NCBI GenBank assembly: GCA_963609975.1
Contig: CAVDMD010000090.1
Span: 1 to 9,612 of the forward strand
Length of the DNA: 9,612 bases
Source of the DNA: UMGS973 sp963609975
GTDB lineage: Bacteria > Bacillota > Clostridia > Peptostreptococcales > Anaerovoracaceae
Direction: 5' to 3'
A program made the position numbers and the translations under genes. The notes beneath the pieces were generated by a model. It saw nothing but the letters and a program-made list of their open reading frames with translations. It was not told where the DNA came from and did not search any database. Below, piece after piece: positions 1-7,253 of the stretch; position 1 is the first letter of the stretch, and the number at the start of each line of letters is the position of its first letter.

Positions 1-28
1 AAATAGTGTAATTTTTTCGGAATACGAG

Positions 29-34
29 TATAAT
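29..34 (+). promoter_or_regulatory. Possible -10 promoter element for the remnant and small-protein genes
   Basis: A perfect TATAAT lies 31 bases before the ATG at 66. No convincing -35 hexamer is seen at 16-18 bases upstream (positions 5-12 read AGTGTAAT), so recognition would depend on the AT-rich surroundings or on an activator. A good ribosome binding site, GGAGA at 56-60, stands five bases before the ATG at 66. Together these suggest that the broken gene downstream once had its own working expression signals. Confidence 0.4.
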
Positions 35-65
35 ACAATATATCATTTGGCTTTCGGAGAATTAT

Positions 66-355
66 ATGATTAAAGTAACCCCCACAGGCATTTTCTGAAG
101 CCTGAACAGGAAATACGCAATTACTATGCGGCGCTTCAGTTTTTTGACGAAAAGCTAAAAGACAGGACGCCTTTTTCAAAAGAGCTTGTTATAGCAGTTC
201 AGTCAATAGTTGAAAAAGGTGCCTCAAAAGAAAAAACCGGTTTGAGAGGCTCCATGCCGCCCGGTCATCTGTTTGCCGTATATGATTCAGGCAGCGGCAG
301 AACAGCACGGCTTATGCCAGGATATATTCTCGATTATTACGGATACGGGGTTTAG
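66..355 (+). pseudogene. Fragment of a Fic/DOC-family protein, frameshifted and truncated
   Basis: An ATG at 66 with a good ribosome binding site opens a frame that stops after ten codons at 96-98. A second frame, open from 74 and ending in TAG at 353-355, gives a coherent protein-like sequence including EIRNYYAALQFFDEKLKD, an LRGSMPPGHLFAVYDSGSG stretch and then LMPGY. The order NYYxAL, then RGxMPPGxLFAVYDSxSG, then a degenerate xPPxY-like motif, is typical of the region just before the catalytic core in many Fic-family adenylyltransferases. The catalytic HPFxxGNGR motif is absent, so no enzyme activity is expected. The two frames would join if the run of five C at 79-83 had six, giving MIKVTPHRHFLKPEQ. 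The N-terminal Fic region is also missing, so this is a decayed internal piece rather than a single frameshift in a full gene. Family assignment is from memory of the motif. Confidence 0.55.
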
Positions 356-392
356 GGAAGAAGAAATCATTAAAGCTATAACCACCCGGTAA
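282..392 (+). pseudogene. Unidentified 3' coding remnant overlapping the Fic fragment
   Basis: In the same frame as the ATG at 66, a short reading frame reaches TAA at 390-392. Its end, SIITDTGFREEEIIKAITTR, looks like a real amphipathic helical C-terminus. The first ATG in this stretch is at 282 but has no ribosome binding site, and the frame is closed upstream at 243-245. The likeliest reading is the 3' end of a different gene, or of the same decayed gene after a deletion, joined to the Fic-like fragment near position 320. A loose resemblance to the C-terminal helix of YtrA-type GntR regulators is too weak to use as an assignment. Confidence 0.3.
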
Positions 393-415
393 CTTATTAC
401 AGCAAGGAGGAAATT

Positions 416-592
416 ATGCCGTTTATACTGTTGTTTATACTGCTTGCGGCAGGTACCGCCGCATATATATATTTCAGCAAAAACGCAGATCGCTATAGCT
501 GGCGCAGATCGAAAACAGAGAATCCGCCCGATGTGATTTATCTCCCCTGCGATGCGCAAACAGCAAAAACAGACGACAAAGAGGAGCAGTAG
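416..592 (+). CDS. Small single-pass membrane protein, 58 residues, unknown function
   Basis: The ATG at 416 follows AGGAGG at 405-410 with five bases between, an excellent initiation site. The product opens with a hydrophobic stretch (residues 2-21, PFILLFILLAAGTAAYIYFS), followed by a basic patch (DRYSWRRSK) and an acidic, polar tail ending in KTDDKEEQ. This is the pattern of a single-pass membrane protein with a cytoplasmic tail; topology is inferred from the basic residues after the segment. No known family is recognised. It starts 24 bases after the preceding remnant and its TAG at 590-592 lies within the hairpin that separates it from the convergent operon. With a strong ribosome binding site, clean length and sensible composition it is probably a real gene, possibly the last gene of a unit whose earlier members have decayed. 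Confidence 0.65.
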   Translation: MPFILLFILLAAGTAAYIYFSKNADRYSWRRSKTENPPDVIYLPCDAQTAKTDDKEEQ

Positions 593-599
593 CTCCTCT
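580..599. terminator. Bidirectional hairpin between convergent transcription units
   Basis: AGAGGAGC at 580-587 and GCTCCTCT at 592-599 form a perfect 8-bp stem around the loop AGTA. Read on the plus strand the stem is followed by CTAATCTTTT; read on the minus strand it is followed by TTTGTCGTCTGTTTTT. Neither tail is an ideal U-run, but both are T-rich. The hairpin begins one base beyond the last codon of the ABC ATPase gene (stop at 600-602) and contains the stop of the small plus-strand gene in its loop and right arm. That position is what a terminator shared by two convergent units would have. Confidence 0.65.
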
Positions 600-1394
600 C
601 TAATCTTTTCTGATGCTCATACCCACAGGCACGAACACCTTAGCCTCTTCATTTTTAATCTCTGTCGTAAGGATTCTGACATCCACTCCGTAAAGCTTTC
701 GCATCATTTCCTCGTTGAGCACCTCTGCGGAAGACCCCGCAGCCACAAATTCACCATTCTGAATCACAAATGATTTGTCTGCAAACAGCAGAGCGTGTTC
801 AGGGTTATGGGTTGACAAGATGATGGTATAGCCGCCGGCTGCAAGCTCTTTGATCTTTGCCATCACTTTGTACTGATTGCCGTAGTCAAGATTGGCTGTA
901 GGCTCATCCATTATGAGTATTCTGGCATTCTGCACCAGCGCTCTTGCCACAAGCACAAGCTGCCTTTCACCGCCTGAAATTCTGCCAAATCCTCTGTTCC
1001 TCAGGTATTCTATTCCAAGCTCTCTCAGAGCTTTTTCGGCCGCTTCAACCTGCCTTGCTCCCGGAGATTCCAGAAGCTTAAGGCTTCCTGTCGTACCCAT
1101 AAGTACAATATCTATCACATCGTAATTAAATACCGGCACAGTCGTCTGCGGAATATATGCGATTTTCCCGGCAATCTCGGTTCTGCTCATCTCTTTGATA
1201 TTGCGGTCGTCTATAAATATGCTGCCGCTGTAGCCTTTGAGAAATCCCAGTATGCAGCGAAACAGCGTGCTTTTGCCTGCGCCGTTTGGACCTATCACCG
1301 CCACAAGGCTGCTTTCGTGAGCTCTGAAATCAATGTTTTTGAGTATCGGGGTGCTTCCGTATGAGAAGCACAGGTTTTCTGTCTTTATTCTCAT
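600..1394 (-). CDS. ABC transporter ATP-binding protein, iron-chelate/haem/cobalamin importer type
   Basis: This is the nucleotide-binding subunit that powers import of a metal chelate or cobalamin-like ligand at the inner face of the membrane. All the expected motifs are present over 264 residues: Walker A GPNGAGKST (35-43), Q-loop glutamine in YIPQ (Q83), signature ISGGERQ (139-145, a usual variant of LSGGQ), Walker B ILIMDEP with catalytic glutamate E164, D-loop NLD (168-170) and switch histidine H196 in STHNPEH. The length and the C-terminal extension after the H-loop fit the FecE/BtuD/FhuC group. Its ATG overlaps the stop of the permease gene by four bases (ATGA), with GGGGG about ten bases upstream, so the two are translated together. 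It is the last gene of the operon. Which ligand is imported cannot be decided from this subunit. Confidence 0.95.
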   Translation of the reverse strand: MRIKTENLCFSYGSTPILKNIDFRAHESSLVAVIGPNGAGKSTLFRCILGFLKGYSGSIFIDDRNIKEMSRTEIAGKIAYIPQTTVPVFNYDVIDIVLMGTTGSLKLLESPGARQVEAAEKALRELGIEYLRNRGFGRISGGERQLVLVARALVQNARILIMDEPTANLDYGNQYKVMAKIKELAAGGYTIILSTHNPEHALLFADKSFVIQNGEFVAAGSSAEVLNEEMMRKLYGVDVRILTTEIKNEEAKVFVPVGMSIRKD

Positions 1395-2413
1395 GTCCTG
1401 CTGCCCCCTTTTAGTATAAGGTATACAAATATCGGGGCGCCTACAAACGATGTAAGTATGCCCAGCGGGATTTCCGCCGTAGTTGCAAGCCTTGCAATAT
1501 TGTCAACCACCATAAGAAATGTTGCTCCAAACAGAGCCGATGCCGGTATTATTTTTCGATAGTCATATCCGAAAATCATTCTGCAGAAATGCGGAATCAC
1601 AAGGCCTACCCAGCCTATCATACCGCTTATGGCAACACTTGAGGCCGTAAGCAGCGTGGCACATACTATCACTATGAATCTCAGAGCCGATGTGTTGATT
1701 CCCATGGCCTGCGCCTCTTCCTCTCCCACCGTCAGCAGATTCATTCTCCATTTGAGCAGGAACAGAGGCACAGAGCCTGCTATCATCGGGAATATGACAA
1801 ACGCCACGTCCTGAGGCTTGATTGATACAAGGCTTCCCATCAGCCAGTATGTAATCGCCGGAAGTGTCTGCTCCGTATCTGCCACAAGCTTCACAAATGA
1901 TGTGCAAGATGTAAACAGCGAGCCTATCATCATTCCCGCCAGTATCATGGCAAGCGTGGCGTTTATTCTGCTGACTCTGCTGATGCCGTAGGCCAGCATT
2001 ACGGCTGCAAGACCCAGCACAAACGCCGAAACGGATATACCCATGTAGCCTGCGCCCAGAAGTATTGCAAGAGCCGCTCCAAAGCCTGCGCCGGAGCTTG
2101 CTCCCAGTATGTCAGGCGATACCATGGGGTTCTGAAACATCCCCTGATAGGACACGCCTGCAAGTGACAGCGCCGCCCCTATAAATGCGGCGGCCAGAAC
2201 TCTTGGCAGTCTTATCTGAAATATCACGTTTTCGGCGGCATCCGGCCAGCTCTGCGGGATATCTGCTATTCCTGACAACAGAATCTTTATCAGCTCTACA
2301 GGACTTACAGGATACCTGCCCAGCATAAACGAGCCGAAAAACACCACTATGAATATCACAACAAGTATTGTGAATTTGATTTTGAATTTCCTTGTTTTCT
2401 CTGCTGTTTCCAT
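1391..2413 (-). CDS. FecCD-family ABC transporter permease (type II importer)
   Basis: This 340-residue membrane subunit forms the translocation path, probably as a homodimer because only one permease gene is present. It begins with a short basic cytoplasmic end and a hydrophobic helix (about residues 13-33), and the rest is a series of membrane segments consistent with the usual ten. Family hallmarks are clear: GVSYQGMFQNPMVSPDILGASSGAG written here as QGMFQNP and SPDILGASSGAG, the coupling-loop region EEEAQAMGIN that contacts the ATPase, GMIGWVGLVIPHFCRMI, and the C-terminal IPLGILTSFVGAPIFVYLI. These are shared by permeases for siderophores, haem and cobalamin. The start overlaps the stop of the NTPase gene in TAATG, and the local ribosome binding site (GAAGAAAG) is weak, so translation is probably coupled. 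No substrate-binding protein of the matching class is found in the window. Confidence 0.95.
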   Translation of the reverse strand: METAEKTRKFKIKFTILVVIFIVVFFGSFMLGRYPVSPVELIKILLSGIADIPQSWPDAAENVIFQIRLPRVLAAAFIGAALSLAGVSYQGMFQNPMVSPDILGASSGAGFGAALAILLGAGYMGISVSAFVLGLAAVMLAYGISRVSRINATLAMILAGMMIGSLFTSCTSFVKLVADTEQTLPAITYWLMGSLVSIKPQDVAFVIFPMIAGSVPLFLLKWRMNLLTVGEEEAQAMGINTSALRFIVIVCATLLTASSVAISGMIGWVGLVIPHFCRMIFGYDYRKIIPASALFGATFLMVVDNIARLATTAEIPLGILTSFVGAPIFVYLILKGGSRT

Positions 2414-2967
2414 TAAATATTACTGTTTTCTTTCTTCAGATTGTTGTTCCATTCCATAACCTGCGGCAGTATTTTATCATAAATCTGCTCTCTGTTGCTG
2501 CCGTCAAGATAAAAAACCTCCGCCTTAGGGTGGTTTAACACCCGGTCAATAAAATCGGCCTGCCTGCCGCCTTTTACAGAAGCAAGCACCGGTATGTCGC
2601 CGTCAAGATGCCTGAGCACCGCCCGGCAGAATTCCGGAACACCCTCCTCCATAAACCCTATTTCGTCCATGACAATGATGCCGTCATCTGCAGCCTCAAG
2701 GTATTTCATGCCCAGTGTGCGAAACACTTCAAGGTTTATGGTTCTGTCTTTTGTATTGCAGTCGGCCACATAGTTTTCACTGCTCATATGGCCGTCTGCC
2801 CTGCCTGCCGGATACATATATATTTCGTGGTATCCGTCTGTTTTTTCTTTAACTATTCTGGTGCAGAACCCATACACGGGAACACTGCACTGTGCTGTGA
2901 TGCGGTCAATTATTTCTGTTTTGCCGCTGCCTCTTTCACCATAGATAAGTATATGTCTTACCGTCAT
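2413..2967 (-). CDS. THEP1-type P-loop NTPase (nucleoside-triphosphatase family)
   Basis: The 184-residue protein has a Walker A loop GERGSGKT (10-17) close to the N-terminus and a Walker B segment GIIVMDEIGFME (96-107). The combination VxDEIGxME with a P-loop at the extreme N-terminus, a GF-T-R segment near residue 33 and a length near 180 is characteristic of the NTPase_1/THEP1 family, whose characterised members hydrolyse NTPs with unclear physiological roles. No signal peptide or membrane segment is seen, so it is cytoplasmic. It lies between a giant exported protein and the ABC permease, overlapping both neighbours by one base (TAATG at each end), which suggests a stoichiometric or assembly link to the transporter. 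Possible roles, all inferred, are assisting loading or modification of the imported ligand, or nucleotide-dependent control of the transporter. Alternative P-loop families such as MobB-like proteins fit less well. Confidence 0.8.
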   Translation of the reverse strand: MTVRHILIYGERGSGKTEIIDRITAQCSVPVYGFCTRIVKEKTDGYHEIYMYPAGRADGHMSSENYVADCNTKDRTINLEVFRTLGMKYLEAADDGIIVMDEIGFMEEGVPEFCRAVLRHLDGDIPVLASVKGGRQADFIDRVLNHPKAEVFYLDGSNREQIYDKILPQVMEWNNNLKKENSNI

Positions 2968-5900
2968 TAAATTACCGCTGCCTTTGTCACTTTTTTTACC
3001 TTGCCGTTTACAGATACCTTGTGAGTTCCTTTTTTAACCCAGATGTATGCGTATTTTTCTTTTGTGTCTGTGTATACGTGCGAGGAGGAATTAAAGCCTA
3101 TCGCATAGCCTGCTCCCTTGTATACTGTCTTGCCGTCAACCTTCACTGTATTGCTGCTCTTAGGAAGCTTAACCTTCACTCTGTAGTAGTTTTTGGTAAA
3201 GGATTTGCATACTATTGCCTTGCTGTCTCTTACAAAGGTTTTTTCGGTTTCGTGTATCTTGGAGTAAACCTTGAGGCTGCCTCCCGTAACTTTCATCGAT
3301 TTGCAGTAAAGTGCGGAGCCGTAGGTTGATTTGGCTTTTCTCTCATCCGCATCGTTTGCACAGATAAGCACGTTGCCTCCTGTTACGGTCAGGTTTTTGA
3401 CATACAGTGCATAGATTTTGTTTGTATCCGAAACTGCTGCAAATGTGCCGCCCTGTATTCTGACGCTGCCGCCAAGTCCGTTTACTATGCCTCCCGGTCC
3501 GCCTGTTCTCTCATCGTCATACAGCTTGACTGTTGCTGACTTCTGAATATAGCTGCTGCCGTCCGCAAGCTGCATTGCATAATTGCCAAGGCCTGATTTG
3601 GCATACAGGCTGCCGCTGCCGCTGACATATGATGTGCCTTTAATCATAATGCATGGGTTTTTGTTGCCGCTTTCGGTACAGCTGTCTATGAAGCTGTTTT
3701 CTCCCTCTATTTTAAGCTCTGCACTGTCAAGGGTTATGACCGTTGCAGGGTTGTTGATGTTAACGTTTTTAACTGTAACAACCGAGCCTTTTGAAGCATA
3801 TATATCAAGGCCTGTCAGCGACTGTCCGTCACCGTCAAGAGTAACCCTGCCGTTTACGGTTATTGTGCCTGTTGCTGACGGATCGATATAGTAGTAGCCG
3901 CCTGTAAGCGTCACATCACCTGCTGTGTATTTCTTTGAATACAGTGCGTTTATCGCCGTATTTCCTTTAGACAGATCATATTCTGCCCATACTCCGTCGT
4001 TACCGTCCTTGACAGGTACTGACGGAAGTGTCAGCGAGGCTGTGCCTTTGGCAAATTCTATCTCTTTGATTGTCCTGCCGGAAGCTCTGATAAGCGCCAC
4101 ATATGTTGCGTCTTTTTCGCTTACCGAAACAGTAACACTGCTCTTTATGTTCTTGCCGTTCCAGTCCTTGCCGTCTTTTTTGAATATATATGCTCTGCCG
4201 GCAGGAGCCTTGGGAAGCTCCACGCTTTCACCGGAATATACGGTTTCTGTACCGGTATAGTCGCCTGTGTAGGTTACTGTGTAAACTGTCTTTTTTTCTA
4301 TATTGCTTAATACAGGGAACTGTCCTGCTTTGCCTGTAAACATACCTTTTGCGTTCCTGTTTAGAGTTGCCGCAAATGTGCTTCCTTTCATTGAGTCTGC
4401 GGTTTTGCCTGTCACTGATACATATTCGTGACCGCTTACCTGCGACTGATTTCCAAAGGCATCCATATCACTGATATAGTAGGTTTTGTCCGCGCTGTTG
4501 TTTATGGATATGTTGAAATTGCCTGCAACGGCGCCTTTTTGCGAGCCGCTGACCTCACCTGCATTGTAGCAGTTATAAAGGGCTATATTCTGAGCATAGC
4601 CTGCAAGTCCTCCCGCAGTGCCCTCTGATGAAACTGTGCCCTGATTGTATGAATTCTTCACTGCAGGGATTTCCCAGCCTGTAGTGTGTCCTGCAAGTCC
4701 TCCGGCATAGTTTGAGGCAGTTATCTGTCCGTAGTTTGCAGATGAGCTGATGCAGCCTGTGGCTTTGCCTGTGATGCCTCCCGCAGCAGCAGAGTCTGCA
4801 TGAACAGCTCCGTAGTTTGCAGATGTTTTGATGCTGTCTTTTTTGACTGTGGTTTCACCGGCAATGCCACCTGCGTTGCTGCCTGCAGCTGTCACGCTGC
4901 CCTTGTTGATGCAGCCGGAAATGACAGTGCCGCCTTTTGTTTTGGCTGTAATGCCGCCTGCGTTGCTGCCCTTTGCCGTAACTTTTACATAGCTTGTGCA
5001 GTCTGTGATTTTGGCAGTATCTCCGTAGGCTGCTATGCCTGCCGCACTTCCGAGGGCTTCGGAGGTGCCTTTAACTGTAACGTTTTTAACTGTACCGCCG
5101 TATACATAGCCAAACAGTCCCGAATAGCTGCCGTCTGTCTTGGCGCTCATTGCAGTTATGGTATGACCCTGTCCGTCAAAGGTGCCTCTGAAGCTTTTTT
5201 CGCTTGATGAGCCTATGCAGCTCCAGTACCTTGTGCCGTCCGTACCGTCATTGTTTTTTAGCGATATATCATTGGCAAGCTTTATGCTCTTGCCTTTGAA
5301 TGTATAGCCTTTTGTGTTTACAAGGCAGGCAAGTCCCGCAAGCTGCTCTGCCGTTTTGATTGTAAAGCTGCTGTCTGAAGAATTATACCAGCTTGTGTCT
5401 GCAAGAGATGTCCATTTCTTTTCCTGGGTTTTCGGCTCTGCCGCAATCGTCAGGCCTTTTGATACCGATGTGGTCACCTTGTGTATTCCCGATTCGTTGG
5501 AGTCGGAAGTGCCGTCTCCGTATGTATAGGTGTATACGAATTTCCCTGTGTATTCGAGGCTGTCGTCATCAGGCGCCGCACCGTCTTTGAGTACAGCTTT
5601 TGCCGTGATAACATCAAGCTGATAAATCCCCTCGTCCTTTAATATCTGTCTGTCTTTAACATATATGGTTTCGCCGCCGCTTAATATGGTTCCGGCTTTT
5701 TTGCCCGAAATGCTGTAGCTGTCATCCGCTTTGAATTCAATGCTGCCTTTTTGGAGCTTAATAAATTCCGCAGAGAGAGTTACATCAGATGTAACCGTAT
5801 AGTAATCGGCATATATCGGCTTGCCGCCTGCCGTATATGTATCAAGAGTATATCCGCCGTCAGCCTTGTATGAAAGATGTACCACGCTGCCGTAAGGCAC

Positions 5901-7244
5901 CTCGCCTGAAACACTGCCTGTAACTGTGCCTCCCTGCGCCTGATTTACGGTAACCCTGCAGGTCTTTGCAGCATCATATGAGCTGCTTTCAAAGAACAGC
6001 ACCGGATAGCCGCCGTTTATTTTGTCTGTATCTGCCGCAAACGCATTGCCGCAGGTATTAAGCGCATTGTAAAGATCTGCGCCTTTCATCTGAGCCGCCG
6101 TCATCGCCTTAACATCTACGCTGATGGCTGTTGATACGCCCCTGTAGTAGCCCTCTGAATCAGGGTCATTGTCGCAGCCCTCCAGATAGTAGCAGTTTGC
6201 GACCGTATATGAGCCGTCATCGTGTCCGCCTATGCCTCTGCCGTATTTGGCGTTTTCAACACTGATGGTTCCTGTGTTGTAGCAGTTATATATATACATA
6301 CCCGCGTTTTCACCGATTATGCCGCCTGATGATGTAGGGTAAGAGCCTGTGATGCTGCCTGTGTTGTAGCAGTTTACTATCCTGCCCGCATAGCCTCTGC
6401 CTACGATACCGGCTCTGCCTCTTGAGTCTGTGCTTCTTACATCAGCATGGTTGCCGCAGTTTTCTATTATTGCGCCTCCCTCAAGATCACCGACATTGCC
6501 GACAATACCGCCGACCATTCTTCTGCCGTATACATATCCGCTGAGAGTCAGGTTTTTAACTCCCGGCTGAAAGCCCTCGGGCTTTTCGCTCGGATTGGTG
6601 TCATAATCATCCGCTATATATCCCACCAGACCTATAGCCATGGAGTTTCCGAAATCCTTGTCTGTATATCTGTTGCAGTAAAGGTTTTCTATTTTGTGTC
6701 CGCCGCCGTCTAAAACACCGTTAAAGATGGATTCTATGGTCTGCACGTCTTTGGTTTCGCCCTTCTGGTATGACCTTGTATCCATAGGGAATTTGCCGCC
6801 TATAGGGGTCCAGTTCGGTCCCGACCATTTGCCGTTTTTGTATACGCCGCCCATATCAAGGTCTGCCGTAATATGTATGGTCTTGCCCATAAAGTCATAT
6901 TCACCGGTGCCGACATATACCGTATCCGACTGACTGCCGCCCTGCGCGCCTGTCAGCTGGAAGTCGTCAACCCTGGTGCATTTAATAAGTTTTTTGTTTC
7001 CTATAATTTTTTTGCAGTCCTGCGATACCTTGCCGTTTACCATGGCCGCAAGTCCTGCAAGCTCCGCAGGTGTTGAGATATAGTAGTCTGAGGCAGAATC
7101 ACCGCCCTGCTCCTCATACCATGTCAAATCAACAGTGCCGTCCCATTTGCCGCTGTCTGCATATACCGCCGCCTGAGGCACGCAGATCATCTGCAGCACC
7201 AGCGCCGCGCAAAGCAGCATTGAAAACAGTTTTTTTCTGAACAT
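2967..7244 (-). CDS. Giant secreted GLUG-repeat and beta-helix surface protein
   Basis: The 1425-residue product begins with a clear signal peptide (basic MFRKK, hydrophobic core, cleavage probably after VYA near residue 30). It has a duplicated plan. Module A (about 41-415) and module B (about 617-980) each open with a WY motif followed by an ELAGLA/QLAGLA stretch, continue through GLUG-type repeats such as GGIVGN, GGIIGE and GGLAGY, and close with YPVLFF or FPVLSN. After module A comes an InlB/bacterial-repeat-like beta domain (about 423-490) and an unassigned domain (495-610); after module B another such beta domain (about 983-1060). Residues about 1105-1340 look like a right-handed beta-helix with repeated TVTGG and VTGGSLKV turns, followed by a short beta-rich C-terminus. 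No LPXTG, membrane segment, S-layer or choline-binding domain is visible. AGGAGG lies five bases before the ATG. Likely role is adhesion or ligand capture at the surface. Confidence 0.85.
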   Translation of the reverse strand: MFRKKLFSMLLCAALVLQMICVPQAAVYADSGKWDGTVDLTWYEEQGGDSASDYYISTPAELAGLAAMVNGKVSQDCKKIIGNKKLIKCTRVDDFQLTGAQGGSQSDTVYVGTGEYDFMGKTIHITADLDMGGVYKNGKWSGPNWTPIGGKFPMDTRSYQKGETKDVQTIESIFNGVLDGGGHKIENLYCNRYTDKDFGNSMAIGLVGYIADDYDTNPSEKPEGFQPGVKNLTLSGYVYGRRMVGGIVGNVGDLEGGAIIENCGNHADVRSTDSRGRAGIVGRGYAGRIVNCYNTGSITGSYPTSSGGIIGENAGMYIYNCYNTGTISVENAKYGRGIGGHDDGSYTVANCYYLEGCDNDPDSEGYYRGVSTAISVDVKAMTAAQMKGADLYNALNTCGNAFAADTDKINGGYPVLFFESSSYDAAKTCRVTVNQAQGGTVTGSVSGEVPYGSVVHLSYKADGGYTLDTYTAGGKPIYADYYTVTSDVTLSAEFIKLQKGSIEFKADDSYSISGKKAGTILSGGETIYVKDRQILKDEGIYQLDVITAKAVLKDGAAPDDDSLEYTGKFVYTYTYGDGTSDSNESGIHKVTTSVSKGLTIAAEPKTQEKKWTSLADTSWYNSSDSSFTIKTAEQLAGLACLVNTKGYTFKGKSIKLANDISLKNNDGTDGTRYWSCIGSSSEKSFRGTFDGQGHTITAMSAKTDGSYSGLFGYVYGGTVKNVTVKGTSEALGSAAGIAAYGDTAKITDCTSYVKVTAKGSNAGGITAKTKGGTVISGCINKGSVTAAGSNAGGIAGETTVKKDSIKTSANYGAVHADSAAAGGITGKATGCISSSANYGQITASNYAGGLAGHTTGWEIPAVKNSYNQGTVSSEGTAGGLAGYAQNIALYNCYNAGEVSGSQKGAVAGNFNISINNSADKTYYISDMDAFGNQSQVSGHEYVSVTGKTADSMKGSTFAATLNRNAKGMFTGKAGQFPVLSNIEKKTVYTVTYTGDYTGTETVYSGESVELPKAPAGRAYIFKKDGKDWNGKNIKSSVTVSVSEKDATYVALIRASGRTIKEIEFAKGTASLTLPSVPVKDGNDGVWAEYDLSKGNTAINALYSKKYTAGDVTLTGGYYYIDPSATGTITVNGRVTLDGDGQSLTGLDIYASKGSVVTVKNVNINNPATVITLDSAELKIEGENSFIDSCTESGNKNPCIMIKGTSYVSGSGSLYAKSGLGNYAMQLADGSSYIQKSATVKLYDDERTGGPGGIVNGLGGSVRIQGGTFAAVSDTNKIYALYVKNLTVTGGNVLICANDADERKAKSTYGSALYCKSMKVTGGSLKVYSKIHETEKTFVRDSKAIVCKSFTKNYYRVKVKLPKSSNTVKVDGKTVYKGAGYAIGFNSSSHVYTDTKEKYAYIWVKKGTHKVSVNGKVKKVTKAAVI
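3225..3932 (-). other. Predicted right-handed beta-helix region of the giant protein
   Basis: Residues about 1105-1340 show short strands separated by G and N turns at roughly regular spacing: DVTLTGGYYYI, GTITVNGRVTLDGDGQ, VTVKNVNINNPATVITL, SVRIQGGTFAAVS, NLTVTGGNVLICAND and SMKVTGGSLKVYS. This pattern is typical of parallel beta-helix folds used in polysaccharide lyases and adhesins. No catalytic residue set can be assigned by eye, so a binding role is as likely as an enzymatic one. Confidence 0.55.
4305..5396 (-). repeat. GLUG module B, second copy of the duplicated domain
   Basis: Residues about 617-980 repeat the architecture of module A (about 41-415, encoded at 6000-7124). Shared landmarks are DTSWYN against DLTWYE, EQLAGLACLVN against AELAGLAAMVN, a KSIKLANDISL strand against KTIHITADLDM, FDGQGHTITAM against LDGGGHKIENL, a run of GG-(I/L)-(A/V)-G repeats, and a closing FPVLSN against YPVLFF. 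Module B has more repeat units than module A (roughly seven against three or four). The copies are well diverged, so the duplication is old. Confidence 0.7.
6271..6374 (-). repeat. In-frame 17-bp direct repeats encoding NCYNTG units
   Basis: The plus-strand sequence CCTGTGTTGTAGCAGTT occurs exactly at 6271-6287 and again at 6358-6374, 87 bases (29 codons) apart. A third, slightly diverged copy is at 4558-4577 in module B. Each encodes NCYNTG or NCYNAG, part of the GLUG repeat unit. These are the best conserved nucleotide repeats inside the gene and are candidate sites for unequal recombination that would change repeat number. Confidence 0.7.
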
Positions 7245-7253
7245 ACAAACCTC

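Noticed and set aside
287..559. 90-codon minus-strand frame in the left region
   Set aside because: It is antisense to the small membrane protein and the Fic remnant, which have better initiation sites and composition.
2608..2970. Plus-strand frame of 120 codons, and others opposite the giant gene (3021-3329, 4800-5207)
   Set aside because: They have no supported ribosome binding sites or family motifs and are fully antisense to genes with strong evidence.
2967..3200. Sortase or S-layer anchor at the C-terminus of the giant protein
   Set aside because: No LPXTG-like motif, hydrophobic helix or S-layer homology pattern is seen; the chain ends in a soluble lysine-rich beta segment.
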